From contig NZ_NERD01000002.1 in assembly GCF_002799155.1 (NCBI RefSeq), positions 3,954,501 through 4,018,500 of the forward strand: a stretch of 64,000 nt of DNA, read 5' to 3'. The notes under the pieces are model-generated. The model was not told the origin of the DNA and made no database searches. It saw nothing but the letters and a program-made list of their open reading frames with translations. Shown here piece by piece: positions 26,485 to 35,800 of the stretch; position 1 is the first letter of the stretch; each line of letters opens with the position of its first letter. This DNA comes from Stenotrophomonas maltophilia. GTDB taxonomy: Bacteria > Pseudomonadota > Gammaproteobacteria > Xanthomonadales > Xanthomonadaceae. Both the position numbers and the translations under genes were made by a program.

Positions 26485-27407
26485 GCAGCCTCCCGGGTCA
26501 TGTCGAGGAAGGCGTCAGCCAGCGCCGCGCCCTGTACTTCCAGTTCGCGCAGCTGCGCGTCGGCAGCCAGCAGGCGGGCCACCACCGGCTCGGCCGGGCT
26601 CGCCAGCAGCTGCAGGTATTCGCCGTCACGCTGTACCTCCTGCACGCCCGGCCACCGCAGTACGTCTTCAGCAGGCAGCACACTGCGGCAGCGGATGCGG
26701 CGCGGCCGATCAGTCAGGCGCAGCTCGCTCAATGGCGCATCGGCCAGCACCCGCCCCTGCTCCAGCACCACCACCCGCTGCGCCAGCGCTTCAGCCTCCT
26801 CCAGGTAATGGGTGGTCAGCAGCACACCGCAGCCTTCGGCCACCAGCTGCCGGATCGCCTGCCACATCGCCTGCCGCGCCTGGATGTCCAGGCCGGTGGT
26901 GGGCTCGTCCAGGAACAGCACGCGTGGGCGGCCACACAGGGCGATGGCGAACTGCACGGCACGCTGCTGGCCGCCGGACAGCTGGCCATAGCGACGGCGC
27001 GCCAGCGCCTGCAGGCCCGCGCGCTGCAGCACCTCCTGCAACGGCATCGGGTCGGGATAGCAGGCGCTGGCCTGCGCCACCAGTTCATCCACCTGCAGCA
27101 TCGCTGGCAGGCTGGTGCTCTGCAGCATCACGCCCAGGCCGAGGCGGCTGGCGCGATGCTGCGGGTCGCCGCCGAGCAGTTCGACCTGGCCGGCGTCGAC
27201 ACGGCGCAGGCCCAACAGCACGCTGATCGCGGTACTCTTGCCGGCACCGTTGCGGCCCAGCAACGCCAGCACCTGGCCAGCACGGACCTGCAGGTCGATG
27301 CCATGCAGGGCGGTATGGTCGCGGTAGCGCACCTGCACCTGCTGCAGGCGGGCCAGCGACGGGGCGATCGGATTCATGGGCGGTACCGGTAGCGGGGACG
27401 TTGCCAT
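26481..27407 (-). CDS. ABC transporter ATP-binding protein
   Basis: A 308-residue ATPase of the CcmA/DRA family. Walker A GRNGAGKST is at 51-59, the signature is LSGGQQRA, Walker B with its Glu is VLFLDEPTTGLD, and the switch His is in LLTTHYLEEAEAL. A C-terminal accessory domain of about 80 residues follows. First gene of the exporter plus two-component operon. The start is uncertain: ATG 27407 or ATG 27377, both without a good Shine-Dalgarno. The promoter region is shared with the divergent adaptor gene. Confidence 0.9.
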   Translation of the reverse strand: MATSPLPVPPMNPIAPSLARLQQVQVRYRDHTALHGIDLQVRAGQVLALLGRNGAGKSTAISVLLGLRRVDAGQVELLGGDPQHRASRLGLGVMLQSTSLPAMLQVDELVAQASACYPDPMPLQEVLQRAGLQALARRRYGQLSGGQQRAVQFAIALCGRPRVLFLDEPTTGLDIQARQAMWQAIRQLVAEGCGVLLTTHYLEEAEALAQRVVVLEQGRVLADAPLSELRLTDRPRRIRCRSVLPAEDVLRWPGVQEVQRDGEYLQLLASPAEPVVARLLAADAQLRELEVQGAALADAFLDMTREAA

Positions 27408-27570
27408 CCTGTGCCGCCGTGGTCACATTTCGCAGTTGCTGCCGTCAGTGTCATCGGGTGACAGCTGTCACTGCCGTCATCGCTGTGCCTGCCTTCATGC
27501 TGTGCCGCACGCTCCACCGCCGGAACCGCCGCCGTCTGCGCTTCCGGCCACACCCGCCCGAACGCCTGTG

Positions 27571-28830
27571 ATGGAACGAATGAACGCTTCTGCCGAGCTG
27601 TTGAAGGAACTCCGTATCGAACGCAAGCCGCCGCCCGCCTCCGGTGGTGGCAGCAATGGCGGTGGCCGCCGTTGGCTGTGGATCGCGATCATCGTGGTCG
27701 TGTTGCTGCTGGCCGCTGCGGCCTTCGCCCTGTTCGGCCGCGCGCCGGCGGTGGACGTGGAAACCGCCCCCGCCGTGGCCATCCAGCAGGGCAGCGCCAG
27801 CAGTTCGGTGCTCGACGCCAGTGGTTACGTGGTCGCCCGTCGCATGGCCACGGTCTCGGCCAAGATCACCGGCAAGGTGCGTGAGGTGATGATCGAGGAA
27901 GGCATGCGGGTGGAGCAGGGCCAGATCATGGCCACGCTGGACCCGATCGATGCCGACGCCCAGCGCAGCCTGTACGCCTCGCAGCTGCAGGCCGCGCGCA
28001 GCCAGGTCGCCGGGTTGGAGGCGCAGCAGCGGCAAGCTGCCGCCGAAGCCAGCCGCCTGCAGGCGCTGGTCGGCCAGCAGCTGGTGTCGCGCTCGCAGTA
28101 CGACCAGGCCGTGGCCCAGCGCGACAGCCTGCGCGCGCAGCTGGACACCGCACAGCGCAACGTCAAGGTTGCCCACGACCAGCTGGCCATCGCCGACCTG
28201 GGCGTGGACAACAACATCGTGCGCGCACCGTTCTCCGGCGTGGTCACCGCCAAGGCGGCGCAGCCGGGCGAAATCGTTTCGCCGCTGTCGGCCGGCGGTG
28301 GCTTCACCCGTACCGGCATCGGCACCATCGTCGACATGGACTCGCTGGAGATCGAAGTCGAGGTCGGCGAGGCCTTCATCGGCCGCGTGCAGCCCAAGAT
28401 GCCGGTGGAAGCCACGCTCAACGCCTACCCGGAATGGAAGATTCCCGGCGAGGTGATCGCCATCATCCCCACCGCCGACCGCGGCAAGGCCACGGTGAAG
28501 GTGCGCGTGGCGCTGAAGGTGAAGGACCCGCGCATCGTGCCGGAGATGGGCGTGCGGGTCAGCTTCCTGGAACAGGCGCAGCCGCAGGCCGCGGCCAAGC
28601 CGCAGGGCGTGCGCGTGCCGGGCGGCGCCGTGGTCCAGCGCGAGGGCGCCTCGGTGGCCTTTGTGCTGGGTGATGAGAACCGCGTGCAGCAGCGCACGGT
28701 CGAGGCCGGCCAGGCGATGGGCAAGGACCGCCAGATCCTCAAGGGCGTGAGCGCAGGTGAATCGGTGGTGGTGAACCCGCCCGACACCCTGCGCGATGGC
28801 GCCAAGGTGCAACAGAAACAAGCGCAGTAA
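27571..28830 (+). CDS. Periplasmic adaptor (HlyD/MacA-type) of an ABC exporter
   Basis: A 419-residue membrane-fusion protein: short cytoplasmic N-terminus, one membrane helix (about 33-55), split biotinyl-lipoyl domain (SGYVVARRMATVSAKITGKV and VRAPFSGVVTAKAAQPGE), a long alpha-helical hairpin (about 130-205), then beta-barrel and membrane-proximal domains. ATG 27571 is used; ATG 27580 is an equally plausible start. It heads a plus-strand operon with one ATPase and two FtsX-type permeases, a MacAB-like arrangement. An outer-membrane TolC partner is not encoded here. Confidence 0.88.
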   Translation: MERMNASAELLKELRIERKPPPASGGGSNGGGRRWLWIAIIVVVLLLAAAAFALFGRAPAVDVETAPAVAIQQGSASSSVLDASGYVVARRMATVSAKITGKVREVMIEEGMRVEQGQIMATLDPIDADAQRSLYASQLQAARSQVAGLEAQQRQAAAEASRLQALVGQQLVSRSQYDQAVAQRDSLRAQLDTAQRNVKVAHDQLAIADLGVDNNIVRAPFSGVVTAKAAQPGEIVSPLSAGGGFTRTGIGTIVDMDSLEIEVEVGEAFIGRVQPKMPVEATLNAYPEWKIPGEVIAIIPTADRGKATVKVRVALKVKDPRIVPEMGVRVSFLEQAQPQAAAKPQGVRVPGGAVVQREGASVAFVLGDENRVQQRTVEAGQAMGKDRQILKGVSAGESVVVNPPDTLRDGAKVQQKQAQ

Positions 28831-28932
28831 CGGCCTGGCGCCCACGGGCGCCGCCGGCAGCACCGTTCGACGCACGCCCGCGGCCGCCGCCGGCGCGTTT
28901 CCCTGTTTCCTGCCTTCCGTGGAGAACCACCC

Positions 28933-29622
28933 ATGTCGACCCTGGTTTCACTGCGCAACATCACCAAGACCTACCAGCGTGGTCCCGAGAAAGTGCAGGT
29001 GCTGCACGGCATCGACCTGGACATCGCCCGCGGCGACTTCGTCGCGCTGATGGGCCCGTCCGGTTCGGGCAAGACCACCCTGCTCAACCTGATCGGCGGG
29101 CTGGACAATCCCAGCGGCGGCGAAATCAGCATCGAGGGCGAGCGCATCGACCAGATGAGCGGCGGCCAGCTGTCGACCTGGCGCAGCCATCATGTCGGCT
29201 TCGTGTTCCAGTTCTACAACCTGATGCCGATGCTGACCGCACAGAAGAACGTGGAGCTGCCGCTGCTGCTGACCCACCTCAATGCCGCCCAGCGCCGCCG
29301 CAATGCGGAGATCGCGCTGACCCTGGTCGGCCTGGCCGACCGCCGCAGCCACCGCCCGAATGAATTGTCCGGCGGCCAGCAGCAGCGCGTGGCGATCGCC
29401 AGGGCGATCGTCTCCGACCCGACCTTCCTGATCTGCGACGAACCCACCGGCGACCTCGACCGCCAGTCCGCCGAGGAGATCCTCGGCCTGCTGCAGCAGC
29501 TCAACCGCGAGCATGGCAAGACCATCATCATGGTCACCCATGACCCGAAGGCCGCCGAGTACGCCACGCACACGGTGCACCTGGACAAGGGCGAGCTGGC
29601 CGACGCGCCGCTGGCCCACTGA
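28933..29622 (+). CDS. ABC transporter ATP-binding protein (LolD/MacB-type)
   Basis: A 229-residue ATPase with Walker A GPSGSGKTT (41-49), the signature LSGGQQQR, Walker B FLICDEPTGDLD and the switch His in MVTHDPKAAE, as in the MacB/LolD/FtsE group. A GGAGAA site precedes the ATG. The two permeases that follow probably form a heterodimer driven by a dimer of this protein. Confidence 0.93.
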   Translation: MSTLVSLRNITKTYQRGPEKVQVLHGIDLDIARGDFVALMGPSGSGKTTLLNLIGGLDNPSGGEISIEGERIDQMSGGQLSTWRSHHVGFVFQFYNLMPMLTAQKNVELPLLLTHLNAAQRRRNAEIALTLVGLADRRSHRPNELSGGQQQRVAIARAIVSDPTFLICDEPTGDLDRQSAEEILGLLQQLNREHGKTIIMVTHDPKAAEYATHTVHLDKGELADAPLAH

Positions 29623-29636
29623 CGGAGGCCACGGCG

Positions 29637-30794
29637 ATGAAATACTTCTCGTTGGTGTGGGCGCAGCTGTTCCGCAGCCGCACGCGCACCCTGCTGACCC
29701 TGCTCTCGGTAGTAGCCGCGTTCCTGCTGTTCGGCATGCTCGACTCGGTGCGCGTGGCGTTCACCTCCGGCGGCAGCGTGGAAGGGGCCAACCGGCTGGT
29801 GGTCGCTTCGCGGCTGTCGATCACCCAGTCACTGCCGATCCGCCTGGAAACGCAGGTGCGGCAGGTCGCTGGCGTGCGCGACGTGGCCTATGGCATGTGG
29901 TTCGGTGGCATCTACCAGGACCCGAAGAACTTCTTCCCGAACTTCTCGGTATCGCCCAACTACTTCGATGTCTACCGCGAGCTGCAGATCGACCCGGCGC
30001 AGCTGGAAGACTGGAAGCAGACCCGCACCGGCGCCATCGTCGGCGAGACCCTGGCCAAGCAGTTCGGCTGGAAGATCGGCGACACCATCCCGCTGCAGGC
30101 AACGATCTTCCCGCGTGGCGGCAGCAACGACTGGCCGCTGGTGCTCAAGGGCATCTACCGCTCCAAGGACCGTGCGCTGGCCGCCAATGAAGAACGCCAG
30201 TTGATGATGAACTGGAAGTACTTCGATGAATCCAACGATTACATCAAGAACCAGGTGAGCTGGTACACGGTGACGCTGGACAACCCGGACCACTCCTCGC
30301 GGGTGGCGCAGGCGATCGACGCGATCTCGGCCAACTCCGACCACGAGACCAAGACCCAGACCGAATCGGCGTTCCAGCAGGCCTTCGTCAAGCAGTTCGC
30401 CGACATCGGCATGATCGTCACCTCGATCATGGGCGCGGTGTTCTTCACCCTGCTGCTGTTGACCGGCAACACCATGGCGCAGGCCGTGCGCGAGCGCGTG
30501 CCGGAGCTGGCCACGTTGAAGACGCTGGGCTTCAAGGACAGCACCGTGCTGACCCTGGTGATGGTGGAGTCGGTGCTGCTGATCGGCCTGGGCGGCCTGA
30601 TCGGCATGGGCCTGGCCGCGCTGATCCTGCCGGCCATCGGCCCGAAGAGCATGGGCATGCTGCCGCCGCACGTGCCGACGCCGACCTGGCTGATGGGGCT
30701 GGGCCTGATCGTGGTGATCGGCATCATCGTCGGCCTGTTGCCGGCGCTGCGTGCCAAGCGCCTGAAGATCGTCGACGCACTGGCCGGCCGCTGA
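29637..30794 (+). CDS. FtsX-family ABC permease (first of two)
   Basis: A 385-residue protein with one N-terminal helix, a periplasmic domain of about 220 residues, and three C-terminal helices (about 262-285, 308-340, 355-375) followed by RAKRLKIVDALAGR, the MacB/FtsX topology. It starts 14 bp after the ATPase stop, with GGAGG upstream. Together with the following permease it probably transmits ATP-driven conformational change to the periplasm, a mechanotransmission role, rather than moving a substrate across the inner membrane. Confidence 0.9.
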   Translation: MKYFSLVWAQLFRSRTRTLLTLLSVVAAFLLFGMLDSVRVAFTSGGSVEGANRLVVASRLSITQSLPIRLETQVRQVAGVRDVAYGMWFGGIYQDPKNFFPNFSVSPNYFDVYRELQIDPAQLEDWKQTRTGAIVGETLAKQFGWKIGDTIPLQATIFPRGGSNDWPLVLKGIYRSKDRALAANEERQLMMNWKYFDESNDYIKNQVSWYTVTLDNPDHSSRVAQAIDAISANSDHETKTQTESAFQQAFVKQFADIGMIVTSIMGAVFFTLLLLTGNTMAQAVRERVPELATLKTLGFKDSTVLTLVMVESVLLIGLGGLIGMGLAALILPAIGPKSMGMLPPHVPTPTWLMGLGLIVVIGIIVGLLPALRAKRLKIVDALAGR

Positions 30795-30807
30795 GGAGGA
30801 CACAGAC

Positions 30808-32130
30808 ATGTTCAAGAGCAAACTCAAGAAGTGGCTGGGCAACGGCGTGACGGTGCTGCTGCTGGTGGTCGGCCTGGTGCTGTGGATCAGCCTGCCGTGG
30901 ATCGGCGTGCTGGCCGTGGCCGTGCTGGTGGCACTGTGGCTGCTGCTGACCCGCGGCGGACGGCTGGCGCTGGCCGCCACCCGCATCGGCGTGGCCAGCC
31001 TGCCGCAGCGCTGGGGCGCCTCCTCGGTGATCGTGGTCGGCATCGCCGGCGTGGTCGGCGTGCTGGTGGCGATGCTGGCGATGGGCGAAGGCTTCCAGGC
31101 CACGCTCAACAACACCGGCGATGACACCACCGCCATCGTGCTGCGTGGCGGCTCGCAGGCCGAAACCAACTCGGTGATCACCCGAGAGCAGGTACCGATG
31201 CTGTCCACCCTGCCCGGCATCAGCCGCGATGCGCAGGGCCGGCCGCTGCTGTCGCCGGAGCTGTCGCAGGTGGTCAACCTGGTGTCGAAGTCCGATGGCA
31301 CCGACGTCAATGCGCAGTTCCGCGGCGTGGGCCCGCAGGCGTGGGCGGTGCATGACAAGGTCAAGATCGTCGAAGGCCGCAAGTTCGCTACCGGCCTGCG
31401 TGAGATCGTGGTTGGCCAAGGCGCCAAGGGCCAGTTCCGCGATCTGGACGTTGGCAAGACGCTGACCCTTGGCAACCAGACCTGGACCGTGGTGGGTGTG
31501 TTCGCCACCGGCGATGCGCATGATTCGGAACTGTGGACCGACGCCGATACGTTGGCCACCACCTACCAGCGCAGTGCGTGGCAGTCGATCAGCGTGCGCA
31601 CCGATGGCAAGCCTGGCTTCGAGCAGTTCAAGGCCGCCGTCGCCGCCGACCCGCGCCTGAAACTGGACGTGGAAACCACCCGCGTCTACTACAGCAAGCA
31701 GGGCGGCGGGCTGACCAAGCTGATCGACATCCTGGGTAAGGTGATCGGCACGATCATGGCGGTCGGTGCGGTGTTCGGCGCGCTCAACACCATGTACGCA
31801 GCGGTGGCCACGCGTGCCCGCGAGATCGCCACCATGCGCGCGATCGGCTTCCGCGGCCTGCCGGTGGTGACGGCGGTGATGCTGGAGACGATGCTGCTGG
31901 CGCTGCTGGGTGGCCTGCTGGGCTGTGCGGTTGCATGGCTGCTGTTCAATGGCTACAGCGTGTCCACCATCGGCAGCAACTTCAGTGCGGTGGTGTTCAA
32001 GTTCCACGTCTCGCCGGAACTGCTGTGGACCGGCCTGAAATGGGCACTGGGCATCGGCCTGGTCGGTGGCCTGTTCCCCGCACTGCGCGCGGCACGTTTG
32101 CCGATCACCACGGCGCTGCGCGAAACCTGA
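30808..32130 (+). CDS. FtsX-family ABC permease (second of two)
   Basis: A 440-residue paralogue of the previous gene with an extra N-terminal helical hairpin (about 15-50), a periplasmic domain (about 90-310) and three C-terminal helices. FSAVVFKFHVSPELLW and the end AARLPITTALRET are typical of MacB-like permeases. It is followed by a strong terminator at 32165-32193, closing the operon. Two different permease genes, in place of a fused MacB, imply a heterodimer. Confidence 0.9.
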   Translation: MFKSKLKKWLGNGVTVLLLVVGLVLWISLPWIGVLAVAVLVALWLLLTRGGRLALAATRIGVASLPQRWGASSVIVVGIAGVVGVLVAMLAMGEGFQATLNNTGDDTTAIVLRGGSQAETNSVITREQVPMLSTLPGISRDAQGRPLLSPELSQVVNLVSKSDGTDVNAQFRGVGPQAWAVHDKVKIVEGRKFATGLREIVVGQGAKGQFRDLDVGKTLTLGNQTWTVVGVFATGDAHDSELWTDADTLATTYQRSAWQSISVRTDGKPGFEQFKAAVAADPRLKLDVETTRVYYSKQGGGLTKLIDILGKVIGTIMAVGAVFGALNTMYAAVATRAREIATMRAIGFRGLPVVTAVMLETMLLALLGGLLGCAVAWLLFNGYSVSTIGSNFSAVVFKFHVSPELLWTGLKWALGIGLVGGLFPALRAARLPITTALRET

Positions 32131-32164
32131 GCATCACGCAGCGACAGACTGCGCATCCTGCAGA

Positions 32165-32193
32165 GGGACGGAGCGAAAGCTCCGTCCCTTTTT
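32165..32193 (+). terminator. Terminator of the adaptor-ATPase-permease operon
   Basis: Perfect 10-bp stem GGGACGGAGC/GCTCCGTCCC with a GAAA tetraloop and T5, 35 bp after the last permease stop. Confidence 0.95.
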
Positions 32194-32204
32194 CGTTGCC
32201 GAAC

Positions 32205-32504
32205 TCAGAAATCCGCCGCCGCGGCATCAGACGGCAGGGCGCGCAGTGCCAGATGCTGACGCAGGGCTTCTTCAGGCGCATATGCCGTGCCCAGCGCGTG
32301 CTGCTCGCCCGTCTGCCTGTCGAAGAAGATCGGCCCATTGCCGGCCAGCGCGTCTGAGATCTCGCCGGATTGCAGGTAGCGCAACGACTGGAAGCAGAAC
32401 AGCCAGCCTTCGACCACCTCATGCTCGTTCGTAATGACAACCGGTTCTTCGTCGTCGACAAGTGCAGCCTCTACGCGACGGCGTGCCTCTTCAAGATGAA
32501 TCAC
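32205..32504 (-). CDS. Imm35/YrhB-domain protein (orphan immunity-like)
   Basis: A 99-residue protein. EVVEGWLFCFQSLRYLQSGE followed by LAGNGPIFFDRQTGEQHALG is the core of the YrhB/Immunity-protein-35 fold. In polymorphic toxin systems Imm35 proteins neutralise a linked toxin; E. coli YrhB was reported as a heat-stable chaperone. GTG 32504 is preferred, with GAAGGAG upstream; the frame to 32567 lacks a site. No toxin gene lies next to it. The sequence upstream is more AT-rich than the surroundings, a hint of transfer. Confidence 0.72.
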   Translation of the reverse strand: MIHLEEARRRVEAALVDDEEPVVITNEHEVVEGWLFCFQSLRYLQSGEISDALAGNGPIFFDRQTGEQHALGTAYAPEEALRQHLALRALPSDAAAADF

Positions 32505-32813
32505 TCCTTCATCTCCTTCGTTCGGTGACAACGAGACGAGCATTCCATGCAGGTGGGCGCGTCGCAACTGAAGAGCGACTGGGCATGGTTGTGCACTGCG
32601 ACGTGTTGTCGCAACCGCTCAAGCATGCCGGGTTTGTGCCGCTATCGATGCCTCTTCCCATCGCAAACGCAGCGCGCGTGACGCTGCGCACAGCGCATCT
32701 GTGGATTGTTGGTTGCGATTCATTTTCGCGCACTTCCAGCGGCGCCGAGACAAACAGTTACGAATGGAAACATTCTAGAATCGCGCCCCCCACGTTGGTT
32801 TGCAGCACCCCAC
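32505..32813. other. AT-richer spacer between Imm35-like gene and TonB receptor
   Basis: No convincing gene here. It holds the promoter region for the TonB receptor: TAGAAT at 32776-32781 is a possible -10 box, without a matching -35 at 17 bp. Base composition is lower in GC than the flanking genes. Confidence 0.4.
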
Positions 32814-32840
32814 GCGCCCATAGAACGGGCGCTTGTTTTT
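32814..32840 (+). promoter_or_regulatory. Terminator-like hairpin (possible attenuator) before the TonB receptor
   Basis: Stem GCGCCC/GGGCGC, seven-base loop, then TTGTTTTT, ending 22 bp before the receptor ATG. It lies inside the expected leader, so it would stop most transcripts unless read through. Confidence 0.55.
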
Positions 32841-32862
32841 ACTGAAACACGAGATTTCACGG

Positions 32863-35688
32863 ATGTCCCTGAAAACCAATCCGCTGCGCAACGCGATCGT
32901 CATCGCGCTGGCCGCCAGCTGCACCACCCCCGCCTTCGCACAGAGCACTGGCGATACCCCGACCAACCTCGACCGCATCGAAATCACCGGCTCGCGCATC
33001 CGCCAGGCCAGTGTCGAAACCGCACAGCCGGTGGTCGCGCTCAATCGCGCCGAGATCGAGAAGAAGGGCTACGTCAACGTCGCCGACATCCTGCAGGACA
33101 TTCCTGCCGCCGGTGCGCCGAGCATGAGCCGCGCGTCTTCGCTGACCTCCTCGCGCGATTTCGGCGGCATGTACGTCAGCCTGCGCAACCTGGGCCCGGA
33201 ACGCAGCCTGGTGCTGATCGACGGCCGCCGCATGGGCGTCAGCGCCGGCGGTTACTCCGACCTGGCCTCGATCCCGTCGTCCATCGTCGAGCGCGTGGAA
33301 GTGCTGACCGACGGTGCCTCCGCGCTGTACGGCTCCGATGCCATTGCCGGCGTGGTCAACATCATCACCCGCAAGAATTTCGATGGTGGCGAAGCCAGCG
33401 TCTATGTCGGCCAGTACGGCCAGGGTGACGGCCAGAAGCGCGCCTACAGCGCGACCTTCGGCAAGACCTTCGACCGCGGCTGGTTCAGCGTAGGCGCCGA
33501 GCGCACCAAGGAAGACGAGGTGCTGGGCAAGGACCGCGAGTTCAGCCGCTACACCAACGGCCCGCGCCACCCGAACGATGGCCTCAACGGCAACACCCCG
33601 TGGGGCAGCGTCACCGTCGGCGGCAGGAACCTGACCGTGGGCCCGGGCGGCGACCCGAGCAAGGCCGGTAACTTCCACGCGCCGGATCCGGCCGATGGTG
33701 CCAACACCAAGTCGAACATGAGCCTGCTGACCGGCCTGGAGCGCACCTCGGTGTTCGCCAACGGTGGCTTCTCGATCACCGACAACCTGCGCATCGTCGC
33801 CGACGCGCTGTACAGCAAGCGCGAATCGACCAAGCACCTGGCCGGCTACCCGTACTCGGTCAGCGCCGCACAGGCCCGCAATGGCAGCCGTGCCGCCCTG
33901 TCCAAGGACAGCACGTTCAACCTGTGGGGCCAGGACGCGCTGTTCGCGCACCGCACCGAGGAACTGCCGCGCGGCACCGAGAACAACCTGGAAACCAAGC
34001 GCGCCAGCATCGGCCTGGAAGGCAGCTTCGAAACCGGTTCGCGGTACTGGGACTGGAACGTCAACTACATGTACAACCGCAACGAAGGCGAGCGCATCGG
34101 TACCGGCAGCATGTACCAGCCGCACGTCAACCTGGCCGTCGGCCCGTCCTTCATGGACGGCGGCGTGGCCCGTTGCGGTGCGCCGGGCGCGGTGATCGCC
34201 GGCTGCGTGCCGTGGAACCCGGCCGCCCCGATGGGTTACACCGGCCCTGGCTCGCTGAGCAACCAGGACGTGCAGGACTACCTGTTCACCCGCTTCGTCG
34301 ACAAGATGCAGAGCACCACCAAGGTCGCCAGCGGCAACATCTCCGGTTCGCTGTTCACCCTGCCGGCCGGCGACATCCTGGCCGCGATGGGCTTCGAGCA
34401 CCGCAGCGAAGAAGCCAGCTACACCCCGGACACGATGGTGCAGAAGGGCGAGATCGCCGGCACCAGCGGCCAGCCGACCCGCGGCAACTACTCGCTCAAC
34501 GAGGTCTACCTGGAACTGCAGGTGCCGCTGCTGGCCGACCTGCCGTTCGCCCGCGAACTGTCGCTGGACATGGCCGGTCGTTACTCGGACTACAACAACT
34601 TCGGTTCGACCACCAACAGCAAGTTCGGCCTGAAGTGGAAGCCGATCGACAGCCTGCTGGTGCGCGCCACCTATGGCACCGGCTTCCGTGCGCCGACCGT
34701 GGATGACCTGTACGGTGGCACCGTCAGCAGTCGCGACTCGTTCACCGACCCGTGCGATACCTCCTTCGGTACCGCCGCCACCAGCCCGACCGTTGCTGCC
34801 CGTTGCCAGGCGCTGAAGGTGCCGGCCAACTTCCGCCAGCTCAACAGCGATGGCAGCGTGGCCACCAAGCCCGGCCAGCAGGCCACCACCGATTTCAGCT
34901 CGGGTTCCAACCCGGACCTGAAGCCGGAAACCGCCAAGACCTGGACCGTGGGCCTGGTCTACAGCCCGGACTTCGTGCAGGGCCTGGACCTCAGCCTGGA
35001 CTGGTGGAAGATCCGCATCGACAACGCCATCGTTGGTGAGTCGGCCACCAACATCCTGGAACAGTGCTACGTGCAGGGTTCGGATGCCGCCTGCGGCCGC
35101 TTCACCCGTGGCAGCAACGGCCAGGTCAACGCGCTGGACCGCTCGCTGGTCAACGCGGGCTACCGCGAAACCGCCGGCTATGACATCAACGTGCGTTACC
35201 GCCTGCCGGAAACCGCGTTCGGCAAGTTCGCCGTCAACTGGAACACCACCTACACCGACTACCTGGAGCAGCGCAACGACAGTGCCGCCACCACCCCGGT
35301 GGAACAGCGTACCGGTTGGGCGGGCGACTTCCGCGTGCGCTCCACCTTCAACCTGGATTGGCAGTACGGCGACCTCGGCATCGGCTGGACCGCGCGCTAC
35401 TACTCCAGCATGAAGGAGAAGTGCTCGTACATGGACGAGTGCAACATGCCGGGCTTCAACTCGTCATACACCAGCGCATCGCCGACCAACAAGGTGGGCT
35501 CCAACACCTTCCACGACCTGCAGGTGCGTTACAGCCTGCCGTGGGATGGCACCGTGTCGCTGGGCGTGAACAACGTGTTCAACCACCAGGGCCCGATCAT
35601 GTACAGCCAACCGAACAGCAGCTTCACCTACTACGGTGGCTTCGACATCGGACGCTTCATGTACATGAAGTACCAGCAGCGCTTCTAA
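32863..35688 (+). CDS. TonB-dependent outer-membrane receptor
   Basis: A 941-residue protein with a signal peptide ending AFAQ, a plug domain (LDRIEITGSRIRQASVETAQ to about 190; LIDGRRMGV; SALYGSDAIAGVVNIITR) and a 22-stranded barrel with large extracellular loops, ending in Phe (YMKYQQRF). The GSRI plug start is typical of the large Xanthomonad/Caulobacter receptor class for carbohydrates or peptides rather than classical siderophore receptors. ATG 32863 gives the signal peptide; the frame from 32833 crosses the attenuator hairpin. The ligand is unknown. Confidence 0.93.
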   Translation: MSLKTNPLRNAIVIALAASCTTPAFAQSTGDTPTNLDRIEITGSRIRQASVETAQPVVALNRAEIEKKGYVNVADILQDIPAAGAPSMSRASSLTSSRDFGGMYVSLRNLGPERSLVLIDGRRMGVSAGGYSDLASIPSSIVERVEVLTDGASALYGSDAIAGVVNIITRKNFDGGEASVYVGQYGQGDGQKRAYSATFGKTFDRGWFSVGAERTKEDEVLGKDREFSRYTNGPRHPNDGLNGNTPWGSVTVGGRNLTVGPGGDPSKAGNFHAPDPADGANTKSNMSLLTGLERTSVFANGGFSITDNLRIVADALYSKRESTKHLAGYPYSVSAAQARNGSRAALSKDSTFNLWGQDALFAHRTEELPRGTENNLETKRASIGLEGSFETGSRYWDWNVNYMYNRNEGERIGTGSMYQPHVNLAVGPSFMDGGVARCGAPGAVIAGCVPWNPAAPMGYTGPGSLSNQDVQDYLFTRFVDKMQSTTKVASGNISGSLFTLPAGDILAAMGFEHRSEEASYTPDTMVQKGEIAGTSGQPTRGNYSLNEVYLELQVPLLADLPFARELSLDMAGRYSDYNNFGSTTNSKFGLKWKPIDSLLVRATYGTGFRAPTVDDLYGGTVSSRDSFTDPCDTSFGTAATSPTVAARCQALKVPANFRQLNSDGSVATKPGQQATTDFSSGSNPDLKPETAKTWTVGLVYSPDFVQGLDLSLDWWKIRIDNAIVGESATNILEQCYVQGSDAACGRFTRGSNGQVNALDRSLVNAGYRETAGYDINVRYRLPETAFGKFAVNWNTTYTDYLEQRNDSAATTPVEQRTGWAGDFRVRSTFNLDWQYGDLGIGWTARYYSSMKEKCSYMDECNMPGFNSSYTSASPTNKVGSNTFHDLQVRYSLPWDGTVSLGVNNVFNHQGPIMYSQPNSSFTYYGGFDIGRFMYMKYQQRF

Positions 35689-35744
35689 GCCTGCAACCGC
35701 GTTCCCGCCACGGCCATCCCTCTCTCCTGGCCGTGGATGGAAGC

Positions 35745-35777
35745 AGAACGGCGCCCCTCGGGGCGCCGTTCTTTTTT
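35745..35777 (+). terminator. Terminator after the TonB receptor
   Basis: 13-bp stem AGAACGGCGCCCC/GGGGCGCCGTTCT, two-base loop, T6. Shared with no other plus-strand gene. Confidence 0.95.
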
Positions 35778-35800
35778 CCGGGAAGCGGGGTCGGATCCGG

